A DNA stretch of 64,000 nucleotides from Amycolatopsis sp. NBC_01480 (GTDB taxonomy: Bacteria; Actinomycetota; Actinomycetes; Mycobacteriales; Pseudonocardiaceae). The notes under the pieces are model-generated. The model was not told the origin of the DNA. It saw only the letters and a list, made by a program, of their open reading frames with translations, and did no database searches. Of the stretch, positions 44,968-54,462 are shown piece by piece (within the stretch, counting starts at the first letter, position 1; the number at the start of each line of letters is the position of its first letter). The position numbers and the translations under genes are program-made. Location: the NCBI RefSeq assembly GCF_036227205.1, contig NZ_CP109442.1, forward strand, positions 8,184,001 through 8,248,000, written 5' to 3'.

Positions 44968-46107
44968 GTGAGCATGGACGAGGCCCTGCTCCGGAGCCTC
45001 ACGCCGGGTGTGCTGGGCATCCTCGTCCGCCGCGGAGCCGATTTCGCGGCGGCCGAGGATGCCGTGCAGGACGCGCTGGTGGAGGCGGTCCGCGTCTGGC
45101 CCGAGGACCCGCCGCGGGACCCGAAGGGCTGGCTGGTCACCGTGGCGTGGCGCCGGTTCCTGGACGCGACCCGATCCGACGCCGCGCGGCGTCGGCGCGA
45201 GGAGGTCGTCGACGAGGAACCGGTGCCGGTGTCCGGAGTGGACGACACGCTCCAGCTCTACTTCCTGTGCGCCCACCCGTCTCTGACGCCTTCGTCGGCG
45301 GTCGCGCTCACGCTGCGCGCCGTCGGCGGGCTGACCACCCGCCAGATCGCCCGGGCCTACCTGGTGCCGGAGGCGACCATGGCGCAGCGGATCAGCCGGG
45401 CCAAGCGGACCGTCTCCGGGGTGCGGCTCGACCAGGCGGGCGACGCCGCCACCGTGCTGCGCGTGCTGTACCTGGTCTTCAACGAGGGCTACTCCGGCGA
45501 GGTCGACCTGGCCGCCGAGGCGATCCGGCTCACCCGGCAGGTCGCGGCCTCGCTCGACCACCCGGAGGTCGCGGGACTGCTGGCGCTCATGCTGATCCAC
45601 CACGCCCGGCGCGCGAGCCGGACCGCGCCGGACGGCAGCCTCGTGCCGCTCGCCGAGCAGGACCGCGGCCGGTGGGACACCGCGTTGATCGCCGAGGGGG
45701 TCGGGATCCTGCAGGCGGCCCTCGCCCGCGACCAGCTGGGCGAATTCCAGGCCCAGGCGGCGATCGCGGCCCTGCACGCCGACGCGCCCACCGCCGGGGA
45801 GACCGACTGGGTGCAGATCGTCGAGTGGTACGACGAACTCGTGCGCCTCACCGACAGCCCGGTCGTCCGGCTCAACCGCGCGGTGGCCGTCGGCGAGGCG
45901 GACGGGCCGCGCGCCGGGCTGGCCGCGCTCGCGGAACTGGACGACACCCTGCCCCGCCACACCGCCGTGGCGGCCTACCTCCACGAGCGCGACGGTGACC
46001 TGGAGAAGGCGGCGCGGCTCTACGTCGAGGCGGCGGAGAAAGCCCCCAACCTCGCCGAGGTCGATCACCTGACGCGCCAGGCCGCGCGGCTCAACACCCG
46101 TCACTGA
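44968..46107 (+). CDS. ECF42-type RNA polymerase sigma factor with C-terminal extension
   Basis: 379 aa. The N-terminal sigma-2 (AAEDAVQDALVEAVRVWPEDPPRDPKGWLVTVAWRRFLDATR) and sigma-4 domain (LTTRQIARAYLVPEATMAQRISRAKRTV) are followed by a ~210-residue extension including DUF6596 (LYLVFNEGYSG) and a TPR-like tail. This extended form with an adjacent DGPF gene is the ECF42 arrangement. No anti-sigma factor is present, so the extension probably controls activity. GTG 44968 or ATG 44974 could start it. The 3' end overlaps erm by 7 nt, tail to tail. Confidence 0.9.
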   Translation: MSMDEALLRSLTPGVLGILVRRGADFAAAEDAVQDALVEAVRVWPEDPPRDPKGWLVTVAWRRFLDATRSDAARRRREEVVDEEPVPVSGVDDTLQLYFLCAHPSLTPSSAVALTLRAVGGLTTRQIARAYLVPEATMAQRISRAKRTVSGVRLDQAGDAATVLRVLYLVFNEGYSGEVDLAAEAIRLTRQVAASLDHPEVAGLLALMLIHHARRASRTAPDGSLVPLAEQDRGRWDTALIAEGVGILQAALARDQLGEFQAQAAIAALHADAPTAGETDWVQIVEWYDELVRLTDSPVVRLNRAVAVGEADGPRAGLAALAELDDTLPRHTAVAAYLHERDGDLEKAARLYVEAAEKAPNLAEVDHLTRQAARLNTRH

Positions 46108-46865
46108 GCCAGCTTCCAGAGCGACGCCCACTGTGCGGCGGTGAGTGAGCGGGGCAGGGTGCCGGGGCGCAGGTCGTTCGCGCTCAGCCAGGTGTTGACG
46201 GTGCGACGGCCCAGGCGGCCGGTGCGGGGCAGGATCCCGGCCAGCCCGTGACCGCGTCCGGTGAAGACCTCGCGCACGAAGTCCTGGTACAGCTGGCATT
46301 CCGTGACCAATGGCGAGGGACGGCGCCGCAGCGTCAGCACTCCGCCGTCCACTGCCGGCGCCGGGCGGAACGCGCGCGCGGGCACCCGTGCCAGCACCGC
46401 GAACTCGTACCACGGCCACCAGGTGGCGGTCAGCTGCGTGGCCCCGCCGATCCCCGCGCGGCGCCGGGCGACCTCCCACTGCACCAGCAGCACCGCAGTG
46501 TCCCAAGTGGACTGTGCCAGCAGGCGGCGCAGGGTCACGGTGGTGAGGTGGAACGGGATGTTGCCCACGACCGTGTGCCGTTCGCGGGGAAAGCGGTGGC
46601 GCAGCAGGTCTCCGGTGACGACCGTGACGTTGGCGCCGGTCCGCGCGGACAGCCGGCGGGCGCGGCGCGGATCCAGCTCGACCGCGGTGATGGGCCGGCC
46701 GGAGCGGCTCAGCGGGACGGTCAGCGCGCCGTCGCCCGGGCCGAGTTCGACGATCGGGCCGGTGGTGGCGCGGACGGCCGCGCAGATCGTGGTGATGGTG
46801 GCGGGGTCGACCAGGAAGTTCTGGCCGAGTTCGTGGCGTCCGCCGACGGACGGGACAGCAGGCAT
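46101..46865 (-). CDS. erm: 23S rRNA adenine N6-methyltransferase (Erm family)
   Basis: A 254-aa Erm-type enzyme that methylates A2058 (E. coli numbering) in 23S rRNA and confers macrolide-lincosamide-streptogramin B resistance. Motifs: GRHELGQNFLVD start, SAM loop VELGPGDGALT, GDLL and the motif IV NIPFHL. The family members KsgA/RsmA end differently, and the Erm-type RxELGQNFL start plus length favour Erm. ATG 46865 uses GGAG 9 nt upstream; GTG 46880 is an alternative. Upstream are a leader peptide and hairpins (see 46875-47014). Confidence 0.88.
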   Translation of the reverse strand: MPAVPSVGGRHELGQNFLVDPATITTICAAVRATTGPIVELGPGDGALTVPLSRSGRPITAVELDPRRARRLSARTGANVTVVTGDLLRHRFPRERHTVVGNIPFHLTTVTLRRLLAQSTWDTAVLLVQWEVARRRAGIGGATQLTATWWPWYEFAVLARVPARAFRPAPAVDGGVLTLRRRPSPLVTECQLYQDFVREVFTGRGHGLAGILPRTGRLGRRTVNTWLSANDLRPGTLPRSLTAAQWASLWKLAQ

Positions 46866-46874
46866 GGGTGTGCA

Positions 46875-46974
46875 CTCCACAGTGGAACGAGGTGGAGCCG
46901 GGCAGCACGAGCGGCCGCACCGGCTGGGGCCGGAGTGCGGCGGAACTGGCCGAACGGAGAGTCGGGTCCGCCGC
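46875..46974 (-). promoter_or_regulatory. predicted erm translational attenuator hairpins
   Basis: Read on the minus strand: an 8-bp perfect stem directly after the leader stop (46967-46974 with 46937-46944), a CCGGC-CCCA-GCCGG hairpin, then CTCCAC pairing with GTGGAG (46892-46897 with 46875-46880), whose second arm contains the erm Shine-Dalgarno GGAG. The layout is that of a leader-peptide attenuator where a stalled ribosome would open the first stem. Confidence 0.6.
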
Positions 46975-46975
46975 T

Positions 46976-47014
46976 TTAGGAGCAGCGGATCCGGATCAGT
47001 GCGAAGACACCCAT
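46976..47014 (-). CDS. erm leader peptide MGVFALIRIRCS
   Basis: A 12-codon ORF on the minus strand, ATG at 47014, TAA at 46976-46978, 110 nt upstream of erm. The peptide contains R-I-R at positions 8-10, the Arg/Lys-x-Arg/Lys motif at which macrolides arrest ribosomes, and starts MGxF like the ErmC leader. No Shine-Dalgarno is seen; a TAACGT -10-like element about 9 nt before the ATG suggests a leaderless start. Not covered by ordinary gene finders because of its size. Confidence 0.65.
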   Translation of the reverse strand: MGVFALIRIRCS

Positions 47015-47091
47015 GGCGGGGACGTTAGCAAGCCGGGGGCGGCGGGTGCAGCTGGTTTTCCGCCGCGCCCCGGCCGGCGCGTCCACTGTGG

Positions 47092-47934
47092 TCAGTCGAA
47101 GGCGACGGAAGCGGCGAGGTCCTTCTGGGCCTCGAGCGCGCCGAGGCGCTCGGTGAGGGCGGCGTGGACGGCGTCGTAGGAGTCGGCGCCGAGGGTGAGC
47201 CGCAGCGGCGGGACGGCGAGCCGCGTGGTGTCGTAGACGGCGGCGGCGACCTTCGCCGGATCACCGGTGAGGTCGGGGTCGCTCAGCAGCCAGCGCCGCA
47301 TCTCGCCGACCGGGGTGTCGCGGTAGGCGTCGGTTTCGGTGGTGTAGTTCAGGGCCGAGAGGAAGCCGGTGCTGGTGCCGCCGGGCTCGACGATGGTGAA
47401 GCGGATGTCGAACCCGGCGACCTCGCGGCTGACGCCCTCGGTGAAGCCTTCCAGCCCCCACTTGCCCGCGTGGTAGGCGCTGGAGATGGGCGCGCCCATC
47501 TGGCCGCCCATGCTGGAGATCTGGATGATCCGGCCGCCGCCCTGTTCGCGCATCGGCTTGAGGAACGCCCGGGTGATCCGGATCGGCGCGTGCAGCAGCG
47601 TTTCGAGCTGGTGCTCGACCTGCTCGTGGGTCATCTCCTCGGTGGCGCCCATGACGCTGTAGCCGGCGTTGTTGACCACGATGTCGACCGGGCCGGCCGC
47701 GATGACCCGGGCGGTGACCGCGTCGATGTCGGCGGGGCGGGTGACGTCGAGGATCTCCACGGCCAGCCGGTCGCCGTGCTCGGCGCGCAGATCGTCGAGC
47801 GCGGCGGGGCGGCGGACCGTCGCGGTGACGCGGTCGCCCCGGCCGAGGGCGTGTTCGGTGAGCTGACGGCCCAGACCGCCGGAGGCCCCGGTGATGAACC
47901 AGTGGCGCACGGGCTTGTCCGCGAGTGGGGGCAT
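47092..47934 (-). CDS. short-chain dehydrogenase/reductase
   Basis: A 280-aa classical SDR: TGASGGLGRQ, ATVRRP (Arg: NADP preference), NNAGYSVMG, SSMGGQMG and YHAGK. Similar in type to the SDR at 9163. ATG 47934; the open frame continues far upstream but loses family character. Divergent from a TetR gene, with two GGAAnnTGTTCC palindromes in the gap, so this is the likely TetR target. Substrate unknown. Confidence 0.86.
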   Translation of the reverse strand: MPPLADKPVRHWFITGASGGLGRQLTEHALGRGDRVTATVRRPAALDDLRAEHGDRLAVEILDVTRPADIDAVTARVIAAGPVDIVVNNAGYSVMGATEEMTHEQVEHQLETLLHAPIRITRAFLKPMREQGGGRIIQISSMGGQMGAPISSAYHAGKWGLEGFTEGVSREVAGFDIRFTIVEPGGTSTGFLSALNYTTETDAYRDTPVGEMRRWLLSDPDLTGDPAKVAAAVYDTTRLAVPPLRLTLGADSYDAVHAALTERLGALEAQKDLAASVAFD

Positions 47935-47959
47935 GAGGTGTCCTCGGCTAGAGTGGTTG

Positions 47960-47999
47960 CGGAATCTGTTCCGTTTCAGCTTAAGCGGAATGTGTTCCG
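47960..47999. promoter_or_regulatory. paired TetR operators
   Basis: CGGAATCTGTTCCG (47960-47973) and CGGAATGTGTTCCG (47986-47999), two near-identical palindromes with centres 26 bp apart, in the 100-nt gap between SDR and tetR. Confidence 0.72.
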
Positions 48000-48034
48000 G
48001 AATGCAACCGAGCCGGCCCGCCGAAGGAACCCGC

Positions 48035-48601
48035 ATGCCCCCACCACCCCGCCGGACCAGGAGCGACGCCCGGCAGAACCGGGAACACCTGCTGGAGGTC
48101 GCCGCGCAGGTCTTCGCCGAGCAGGAGCTGGACGCCGCGCCGGCGGCCATCGCCAAGCGCGCGGGCGTCGGAGTCGGCACGCTCTACCGCCACTTCCCGA
48201 CGCGGGAGGCCCTGATCGACGCGGCCTACCGGCGCCAGCTCACCATCGTGTGCGAGAAGGCCGCCGAACTCCTGCCCGGCCGGACGGCCGCCGAGGCCAT
48301 GCACGCGTGGATGGAGCACTTCGTCGCCTACGCCACGGCCAAGTACGGCATGGCCCAGGCGCTGAACGCGGTGATCGCCTCCGGGACCGACCCGTACGCG
48401 GACAGCCGCGCCCTGCTGAGCGAAGCCGTCGGCATCCTGCTGGCCGCGGGCGCCGAAGACGGGAGCCTGCGCACGGACCTGACCTCGGACGACGTCCTGC
48501 TGTTCATGGGCGGCATCGCCCAGTGCGCGGGCGAGGCCCGCAGCCCGGAGCAGTCGGCCCGGCTCGTCGGCCTGGTGCTGGACGCGCTGGTCCCGCGCTG
48601 A
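48035..48601 (+). CDS. TetR-family transcriptional regulator
   Basis: 188 aa. HTH: LLEVAAQVFAEQELDAAPAAIAKRAGVGVGTLYRHFPTREALIDAAY, with the canonical GVGVGTLYRHFPTRE. The C-terminal domain is of the common TetR_C type with FMGGIAQCAG near the end. ATG 48035 has GAAGGAA upstream; an earlier in-frame ATG would run through the operators. Likely represses itself and the divergent SDR through the paired palindromes. Confidence 0.9.
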   Translation: MPPPPRRTRSDARQNREHLLEVAAQVFAEQELDAAPAAIAKRAGVGVGTLYRHFPTREALIDAAYRRQLTIVCEKAAELLPGRTAAEAMHAWMEHFVAYATAKYGMAQALNAVIASGTDPYADSRALLSEAVGILLAAGAEDGSLRTDLTSDDVLLFMGGIAQCAGEARSPEQSARLVGLVLDALVPR

Positions 48602-48621
48602 TGTTCTGGTGAGGTGGCACC

Positions 48622-48720
48622 GTGCGTGAACTGGCCGGTCGGATGCAGGCGTCGACCCGGGCGCCCGGGTTCGACGAGGTCGTGCCGCACGCGCCGATGT
48701 CCCGCGAAGCCCGCGCGTCC
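48622..48720 (+). pseudogene. possible C-terminal remnant of an Ldh-family oxidoreductase
   Basis: A short plus-strand reading (RELAGRMQASTRAPGFDEVV, then SREARASR) resembles the tail of malate/lactate dehydrogenase-like (Ldh family) proteins, which end with a similar APGFDE segment. There is no upstream body and the frame continues into the sdhB antisense. Could be a leftover tail or chance. The rest of 48602-48758 shows nothing else. Confidence 0.3.
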
Positions 48721-48758
48721 CGCGTCAACTGGCGCGACGCGTCCTTGAGGACTAGGCG

Positions 48759-49505
48759 CTACCGCCGTGACGTGCGCGCGGCCTTGAGGAACTCGCGGTT
48801 GAGGTTCGCGATGCTGGTCAGCGGAATCCCCTTCGGACACGACGCGACGCACTCGCCGGTGTTGGTGCAGCCGCCGAAACCCTCGGCGTCCATGGTGTCC
48901 ACCATGTCCAGCACGCGCCGGGCCCGCTCGGGCTGACCCTGCGGCAGGCTGTTCAGGTGCGCGACCTTGGCCGAGGTGAACAGCATCGCCGAGCCGTTCG
49001 GGCAGGCCGCGACACAGGCGCCGCAGCCGATGCAGGTGGCGTTGTCGAACGCGAGATCGGCGTCCGGCTTCGGCACCGGCGTCGCGTGGGCGTCGGGGGC
49101 GCTGCCGGTGGGCGCGGTGACGTAACCGCCGGACTGGATGATCCGGTCGAAGGCCGAGCGGTCGACGACGAGGTCCTTGATCACCGGGAAACCCCGTGCA
49201 CGCCAGGGTTCCACGTCGATCACGTCGCCGTCGGCGAACGAGCGCAGGTGCAGCTGGCAGGCGGTGGTCCGCTCCGGCCCGTGGGCCCGGCCGTTGATCA
49301 CCACGCCGCAGGAGCCGCAGATGCCCTCGCGGCAGTCGTGGTCGAACGCGACCGGCTGCTCGCCCGCCTCGACCAGGCTCTCGTTGAGCACGTCGAGCAG
49401 CTCCAGGAACGACATGTCCGGGCTGGCGTCGTCGACCGGGTAGCCGACCAGCCGTCCCTCGGCGTCGGGCCCGGACTGGCGCCAGACGCGCACGGTGAGT
49501 TTCAT
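48759..49505 (-). CDS. sdhB: succinate dehydrogenase iron-sulfur subunit
   Basis: 248 aa. N-terminal 2Fe-2S Cys set ([21 protein letters not shown] ... C), then [15 protein letters not shown] for 4Fe-4S and [14 protein letters not shown] for the 3Fe-4S cluster. Passes electrons from SdhA to the membrane cytochrome b. ATG 49505 is 16 nt after the sdhA stop. Together with sdhA and sdhC it forms the three-subunit sdhCAB type found in Corynebacterium and other actinobacteria. Confidence 0.95.
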   Translation of the reverse strand: MKLTVRVWRQSGPDAEGRLVGYPVDDASPDMSFLELLDVLNESLVEAGEQPVAFDHDCREGICGSCGVVINGRAHGPERTTACQLHLRSFADGDVIDVEPWRARGFPVIKDLVVDRSAFDRIIQSGGYVTAPTGSAPDAHATPVPKPDADLAFDNATCIGCGACVAACPNGSAMLFTSAKVAHLNSLPQGQPERARRVLDMVDTMDAEGFGGCTNTGECVASCPKGIPLTSIANLNREFLKAARTSRR

Positions 49506-49521
49506 GTGTAGCTCCGCTGTG

Positions 49522-51450
<1,929 letters not shown>

Positions 51451-51451
51451 C

Positions 51452-52162
51452 TCAACTCACCCATCCCGCCATGACGGCGATCGGCACGATCATGAAGCCG
51501 CCGGTGATCACCACGGCGAGCACGCTGCCGACCGTTTTGATCGTCCGGTCCCGCGAAGCGCTCTTGATGCCCAGGGTCTGCGCCGCGCTCCAGAACCCGT
51601 GGTTGATGTGCAGCCCCAGCATGAGCAGCGCCACCAGGTAGATCACGTCGATCCACCAGACCTGGAAGTCCACGACGACGTTGTGAAAGGGCTGTCCCTC
51701 GACGAAATCCGGGTTCGCCACGCCGACCGTCAGGTCGAGGATGTGCCAGACGATGTAGACCGCCAGCGTCGCGCCGCCCCACCGCATGGTGTGCGTGGCG
51801 AACGTCGCGCGCGGCCGCTGCCCGTGGACGTAGCGCACCGGCCGTGCCTTGCGGTCCCGCCGCGAAAGCTGCACCGCCGCCACGACGTGCAGCACCAGCG
51901 CGACGACCAGCACGGCCCGCTGGATCCAGAGGAACCAGGAGTACGGCAGCACGGGCTCGCCGATCGTGCGGAGCCAGCCCGCGTAGTGGTCGAAAGTGCC
52001 GGCACCGAAGAAGATCTTGAGGTTGCCGGCCATGTGCGCCAGCAGGAACACGACGAACAGCAGCCCGGTCGCCGCCATCACGACCTTCTTGCCGATCGTC
52101 GAGTCCCAGAAGAGCCGCAGGGCGGGCTTGGTCCGCCGCGCCGTCGCGAGTTCACGTGCCAC
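51452..52162 (-). CDS. sdhC: succinate dehydrogenase cytochrome b subunit
   Basis: About 236 aa with five hydrophobic helices ([96 protein letters not shown]). His residues in helices 1, 2, 3 and 4 (HMAG, LHV, WHIL, HINHG) can bind two hemes b. Start taken at GTG 52162 (ARELATARR); an ATG at 52201 would run close to the LysR operator. Anchors SdhA/B and reduces menaquinone. Confidence 0.88.
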   Translation of the reverse strand: MARELATARRTKPALRLFWDSTIGKKVVMAATGLLFVVFLLAHMAGNLKIFFGAGTFDHYAGWLRTIGEPVLPYSWFLWIQRAVLVVALVLHVVAAVQLSRRDRKARPVRYVHGQRPRATFATHTMRWGGATLAVYIVWHILDLTVGVANPDFVEGQPFHNVVVDFQVWWIDVIYLVALLMLGLHINHGFWSAAQTLGIKSASRDRTIKTVGSVLAVVITGGFMIVPIAVMAGWVS

Positions 52163-52203
52163 GAGTCCGACGGTAGGTGCGCTCCGATCAGAGGGCAAAC
52201 ACA

Positions 52204-52218
52204 TGATTTCTCTCATCA
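52204..52218. promoter_or_regulatory. LysR-type operator between sdhC and lysR
   Basis: TGAT-N7-ATCA in the 82-nt divergent gap, an AT-rich inverted repeat of the LysR form, 27 nt before the LysR start. Confidence 0.5.
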
Positions 52219-52244
52219 CCAGAGGTAGAAGCTATGATGGCCGC

Positions 52245-53174
52245 ATGCAGTTCCAGCAGCTGGCCTACTTCGTCGCGGTCGCGGAAACGCGGCACTTCAC
52301 GCGCGCGGCGGAGCAGGCGCGGGTGGCGCAACCCTCGCTGTCGCAACAAGTCCGGGCCCTGGAGCGCGACGTCGGCGCCACGCTTTTCCACCGCATCCGC
52401 GGCAACGTGACGCTCACGGAGGCGGGGGAGACGCTGCTGCCGATCGCGCGCCGGATCCTCGCCGAGACCGAGACGGCGTACCGGGCGATCCGCGAGCTGG
52501 ACGAGCTGGGCCGGGGCCGCGTGCGGCTCGGCGCGACCCCGAGCCTGTGCACCGGCCTGCTGCCGGCCATGCTCGCCGCGTTCCGCCGCGCGTACCCGGG
52601 CATCGAGCTGGTGCTGCACGAAAGCGGTTCGCGCGACTTGCAGACCGAGCTGTCCGAGGGCGCGCTGGACCTGGCGATGATCGTCGACTCGCGGGTGCAC
52701 GACGATCCCCGGCTGTCGAGCACACCGCTGTTCGTCGAGGAGCTGGTGGTCATCTCGCCGAAGGCCGCGCGGGCGCCGGTGCGCGGCCGGCTGGCGATCG
52801 GCGACCTGCGGGACCGGCCGCTGGTGATGTTCCGGCGCGGGTACGACCTGCGCGAGGCGACCGTGAACGCTTGCCGCGCCGAGGGTTTCGACCCGGTCTT
52901 CGCGATCGAGGGCGGCGAGATGGACGCGGTGCTGGAGCTGGTGCAGGCGGGCATCGGGCTGGCCGTGGTGCCGAGCACGGTGGTCGGGGACCGGTTCCGG
53001 ATGACGCAGTTCACCGAGCCCGGGCTCAGCCGCGTCGTGCGCCTGGCCTACCGCCGCGACGTCGAGCAGCCGCGCGCGGTGCGGGCGCTCCAGGACGGCA
53101 TTGTCCGGTTCCTGCACGGCGAAAGTGGGGTCGGTCACCTTCCCCCGGGCACGCGCTCGCTCGTCGGAGCATGA
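52245..53174 (+). CDS. LysR-family transcriptional regulator
   Basis: 309 aa. N-terminal winged HTH: MQFQQLAYFVAVAETRHFTRAAEQARVAQPSLSQQVRALERDVGATLFHR. Substrate-binding domain from ~residue 90 (GRVRLGATPSLCTGLLPAMLAAFRRAYPGIEL). ATG 52245. Divergent from sdhCAB, so it likely controls succinate dehydrogenase and itself in response to a metabolite. The MBL gene follows 37 nt later on the same strand and could be cotranscribed. Confidence 0.93.
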   Translation: MQFQQLAYFVAVAETRHFTRAAEQARVAQPSLSQQVRALERDVGATLFHRIRGNVTLTEAGETLLPIARRILAETETAYRAIRELDELGRGRVRLGATPSLCTGLLPAMLAAFRRAYPGIELVLHESGSRDLQTELSEGALDLAMIVDSRVHDDPRLSSTPLFVEELVVISPKAARAPVRGRLAIGDLRDRPLVMFRRGYDLREATVNACRAEGFDPVFAIEGGEMDAVLELVQAGIGLAVVPSTVVGDRFRMTQFTEPGLSRVVRLAYRRDVEQPRAVRALQDGIVRFLHGESGVGHLPPGTRSLVGA

Positions 53175-53211
53175 TCGAACTCGGATGCCACCGACCAAGG
53201 GAGACGACGGG

Positions 53212-54120
53212 ATGCCGGGCGCGTTGAACGAGCAGTCGGCCGTGCGGGTGCTGGACTCGGGCGGTGTCCGGTTCACCTACGTGGTGGACGGCGCGATGGG
53301 GCTCACCCCGGCGGGCTTCTTCCCGGAGGTGCCGGAGTCGTACTGGACCGAGCACCCGGAGGCCCTCGACGGCGCGGGCCGCGTCGCGATGTCGGCCGGC
53401 GGCCTGCTCGTGGAGCGCGACGGCCGGCGGCTGCTGATCGACGCCGGGCTCGGAGTGGTGAGCCAGGAAATGGGTGTCGGCGGCGTGTCGATCGGCTTCG
53501 CGGATTCCGGGGCGCTCCCGGAGACGTTGGCAGCGCTGGGAATTGCGCCGGCGGACGTCGAAGCGGTCGCCTTCACGCATCTGCACGTGGACCACACCGG
53601 CTGGGCCTTCGACGGCGGGCAGCCGTTTTTCCCGGCCGCCCGGTACCTGGTCGCGGCCGAGGAATGGGGGCCGCACGGACGCGGTGAGGCGCTCCCGGGC
53701 GCGCCGTCACGCGAGGCCGTGCTCGAGCCACTCGCGGGCCGCCGCACCGAAATCGCCGATGGCGAGGAGATCTTCCCGGGCGTGCGGGCCGTCGTGACGC
53801 CCGGCCACAGCCCGGGCCACACCTCGTACGTGATCGAGGCCGGGCCGCTCCGGGTGATCGCGTTCGGCGACGTTTTCCACTTCCCGGGCCAGATCGCGCA
53901 CCCCGACTGGCCCTCGCGCCCCGACATCGACGCCGCGGCCGTGGTCGCCGCCCGTCGCCGGATCGCCGGTGAACTCTCGCAGCCGGACACCGTCGGTTTC
54001 GCCTGCCACTTCGGTGACCAGGCTTTCGGCCGCGTCGTCCCGGGCCCGGATGGGCTGCCGGCCTGGCAAGCCGTTGCGGCGGAAGCGGTCCTGCCCGCGC
54101 CGCGGATCCTGCCGGGCTGA
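53212..54120 (+). CDS. metallo-beta-lactamase-fold hydrolase
   Basis: 302 aa. The metal site THLHVDHTGW is the H-x-H-x-D-H motif; further ligands are in VTPGHSPGHTSY, FGDVFH and a late ACHFG. This is a general MBL-fold hydrolase (lactonase, glyoxalase or similar), not a clear beta-lactamase. ATG 53212 follows GGGAG at 8 nt; ATG 53185 is an alternative with no good ribosome site. It follows lysR. Confidence 0.88.
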   Translation: MPGALNEQSAVRVLDSGGVRFTYVVDGAMGLTPAGFFPEVPESYWTEHPEALDGAGRVAMSAGGLLVERDGRRLLIDAGLGVVSQEMGVGGVSIGFADSGALPETLAALGIAPADVEAVAFTHLHVDHTGWAFDGGQPFFPAARYLVAAEEWGPHGRGEALPGAPSREAVLEPLAGRRTEIADGEEIFPGVRAVVTPGHSPGHTSYVIEAGPLRVIAFGDVFHFPGQIAHPDWPSRPDIDAAAVVAARRRIAGELSQPDTVGFACHFGDQAFGRVVPGPDGLPAWQAVAAEAVLPAPRILPG

Positions 54121-54153
54121 GCGGTTCCCGGCCGCGGCGGGGAGAATGGGCGG

Positions 54154-54420
54154 ATGATCTCTCGGTCGTCGCCGTCGGCAGCGCCGGCTGGACTGGTGCT
54201 GGCAGCCGGGCTGGTGCTGGCAGCCGGGCTGGCGCTGCTGCTTGCCGGGTGCAGTGGCGCGCCGGCCGCGCCCGCGCCGCCGTCCGGCGCCGGGTTCCGG
54301 GTACGGAGCGCCGACGCGAACGGGGCGGGCATCGCGGTCGCCCGGGACGTCGCCGTCCGGACCATGTGCCTGAGCGGGTGCACCCAATCCCAGTCGCCGG
54401 CGGCGCTTGAGGGCTCGTGA
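54154..54420 (+). CDS. small putative lipoprotein
   Basis: 88 aa. A long signal peptide with GLVLAAG repeated, then LLLAGC lipobox, and a short Pro/Ala-rich mature part with two Cys (CLSGC). The GLVLAAG duplication comes from an 18-nt tandem repeat (from about 54193). No family recognised. Its last codons and stop lie in the left arm of the 54413-54460 hairpin. Coding is supported only by the lipobox. Confidence 0.45.
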   Translation: MISRSSPSAAPAGLVLAAGLVLAAGLALLLAGCSGAPAAPAPPSGAGFRVRSADANGAGIAVARDVAVRTMCLSGCTQSQSPAALEGS

Positions 54421-54460
54421 GTGTTTATGACGGTTCTAACCGTCATAAACACTCACGAGC
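54413..54460. terminator. long perfect hairpin between convergent genes
   Basis: A 23-bp perfect inverted repeat (54413-54435 with 54438-54460, 2-nt spacer) built on GTGAGTGTTTATGACGG, followed by TTTT. It lies between the convergent small lipoprotein and GntR gene and could terminate both. The AT content and precision are unlike surrounding DNA, which suggests a mobile-type palindrome. Confidence 0.82.
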
Positions 54461-54462
54461 TT

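Noticed and set aside
46101..46865. KsgA/RsmA 16S rRNA dimethyltransferase
   Set aside because: The RxELGQNFL start, motif IV NIPFHL, size and a drug-responsive leader fit Erm better than KsgA.
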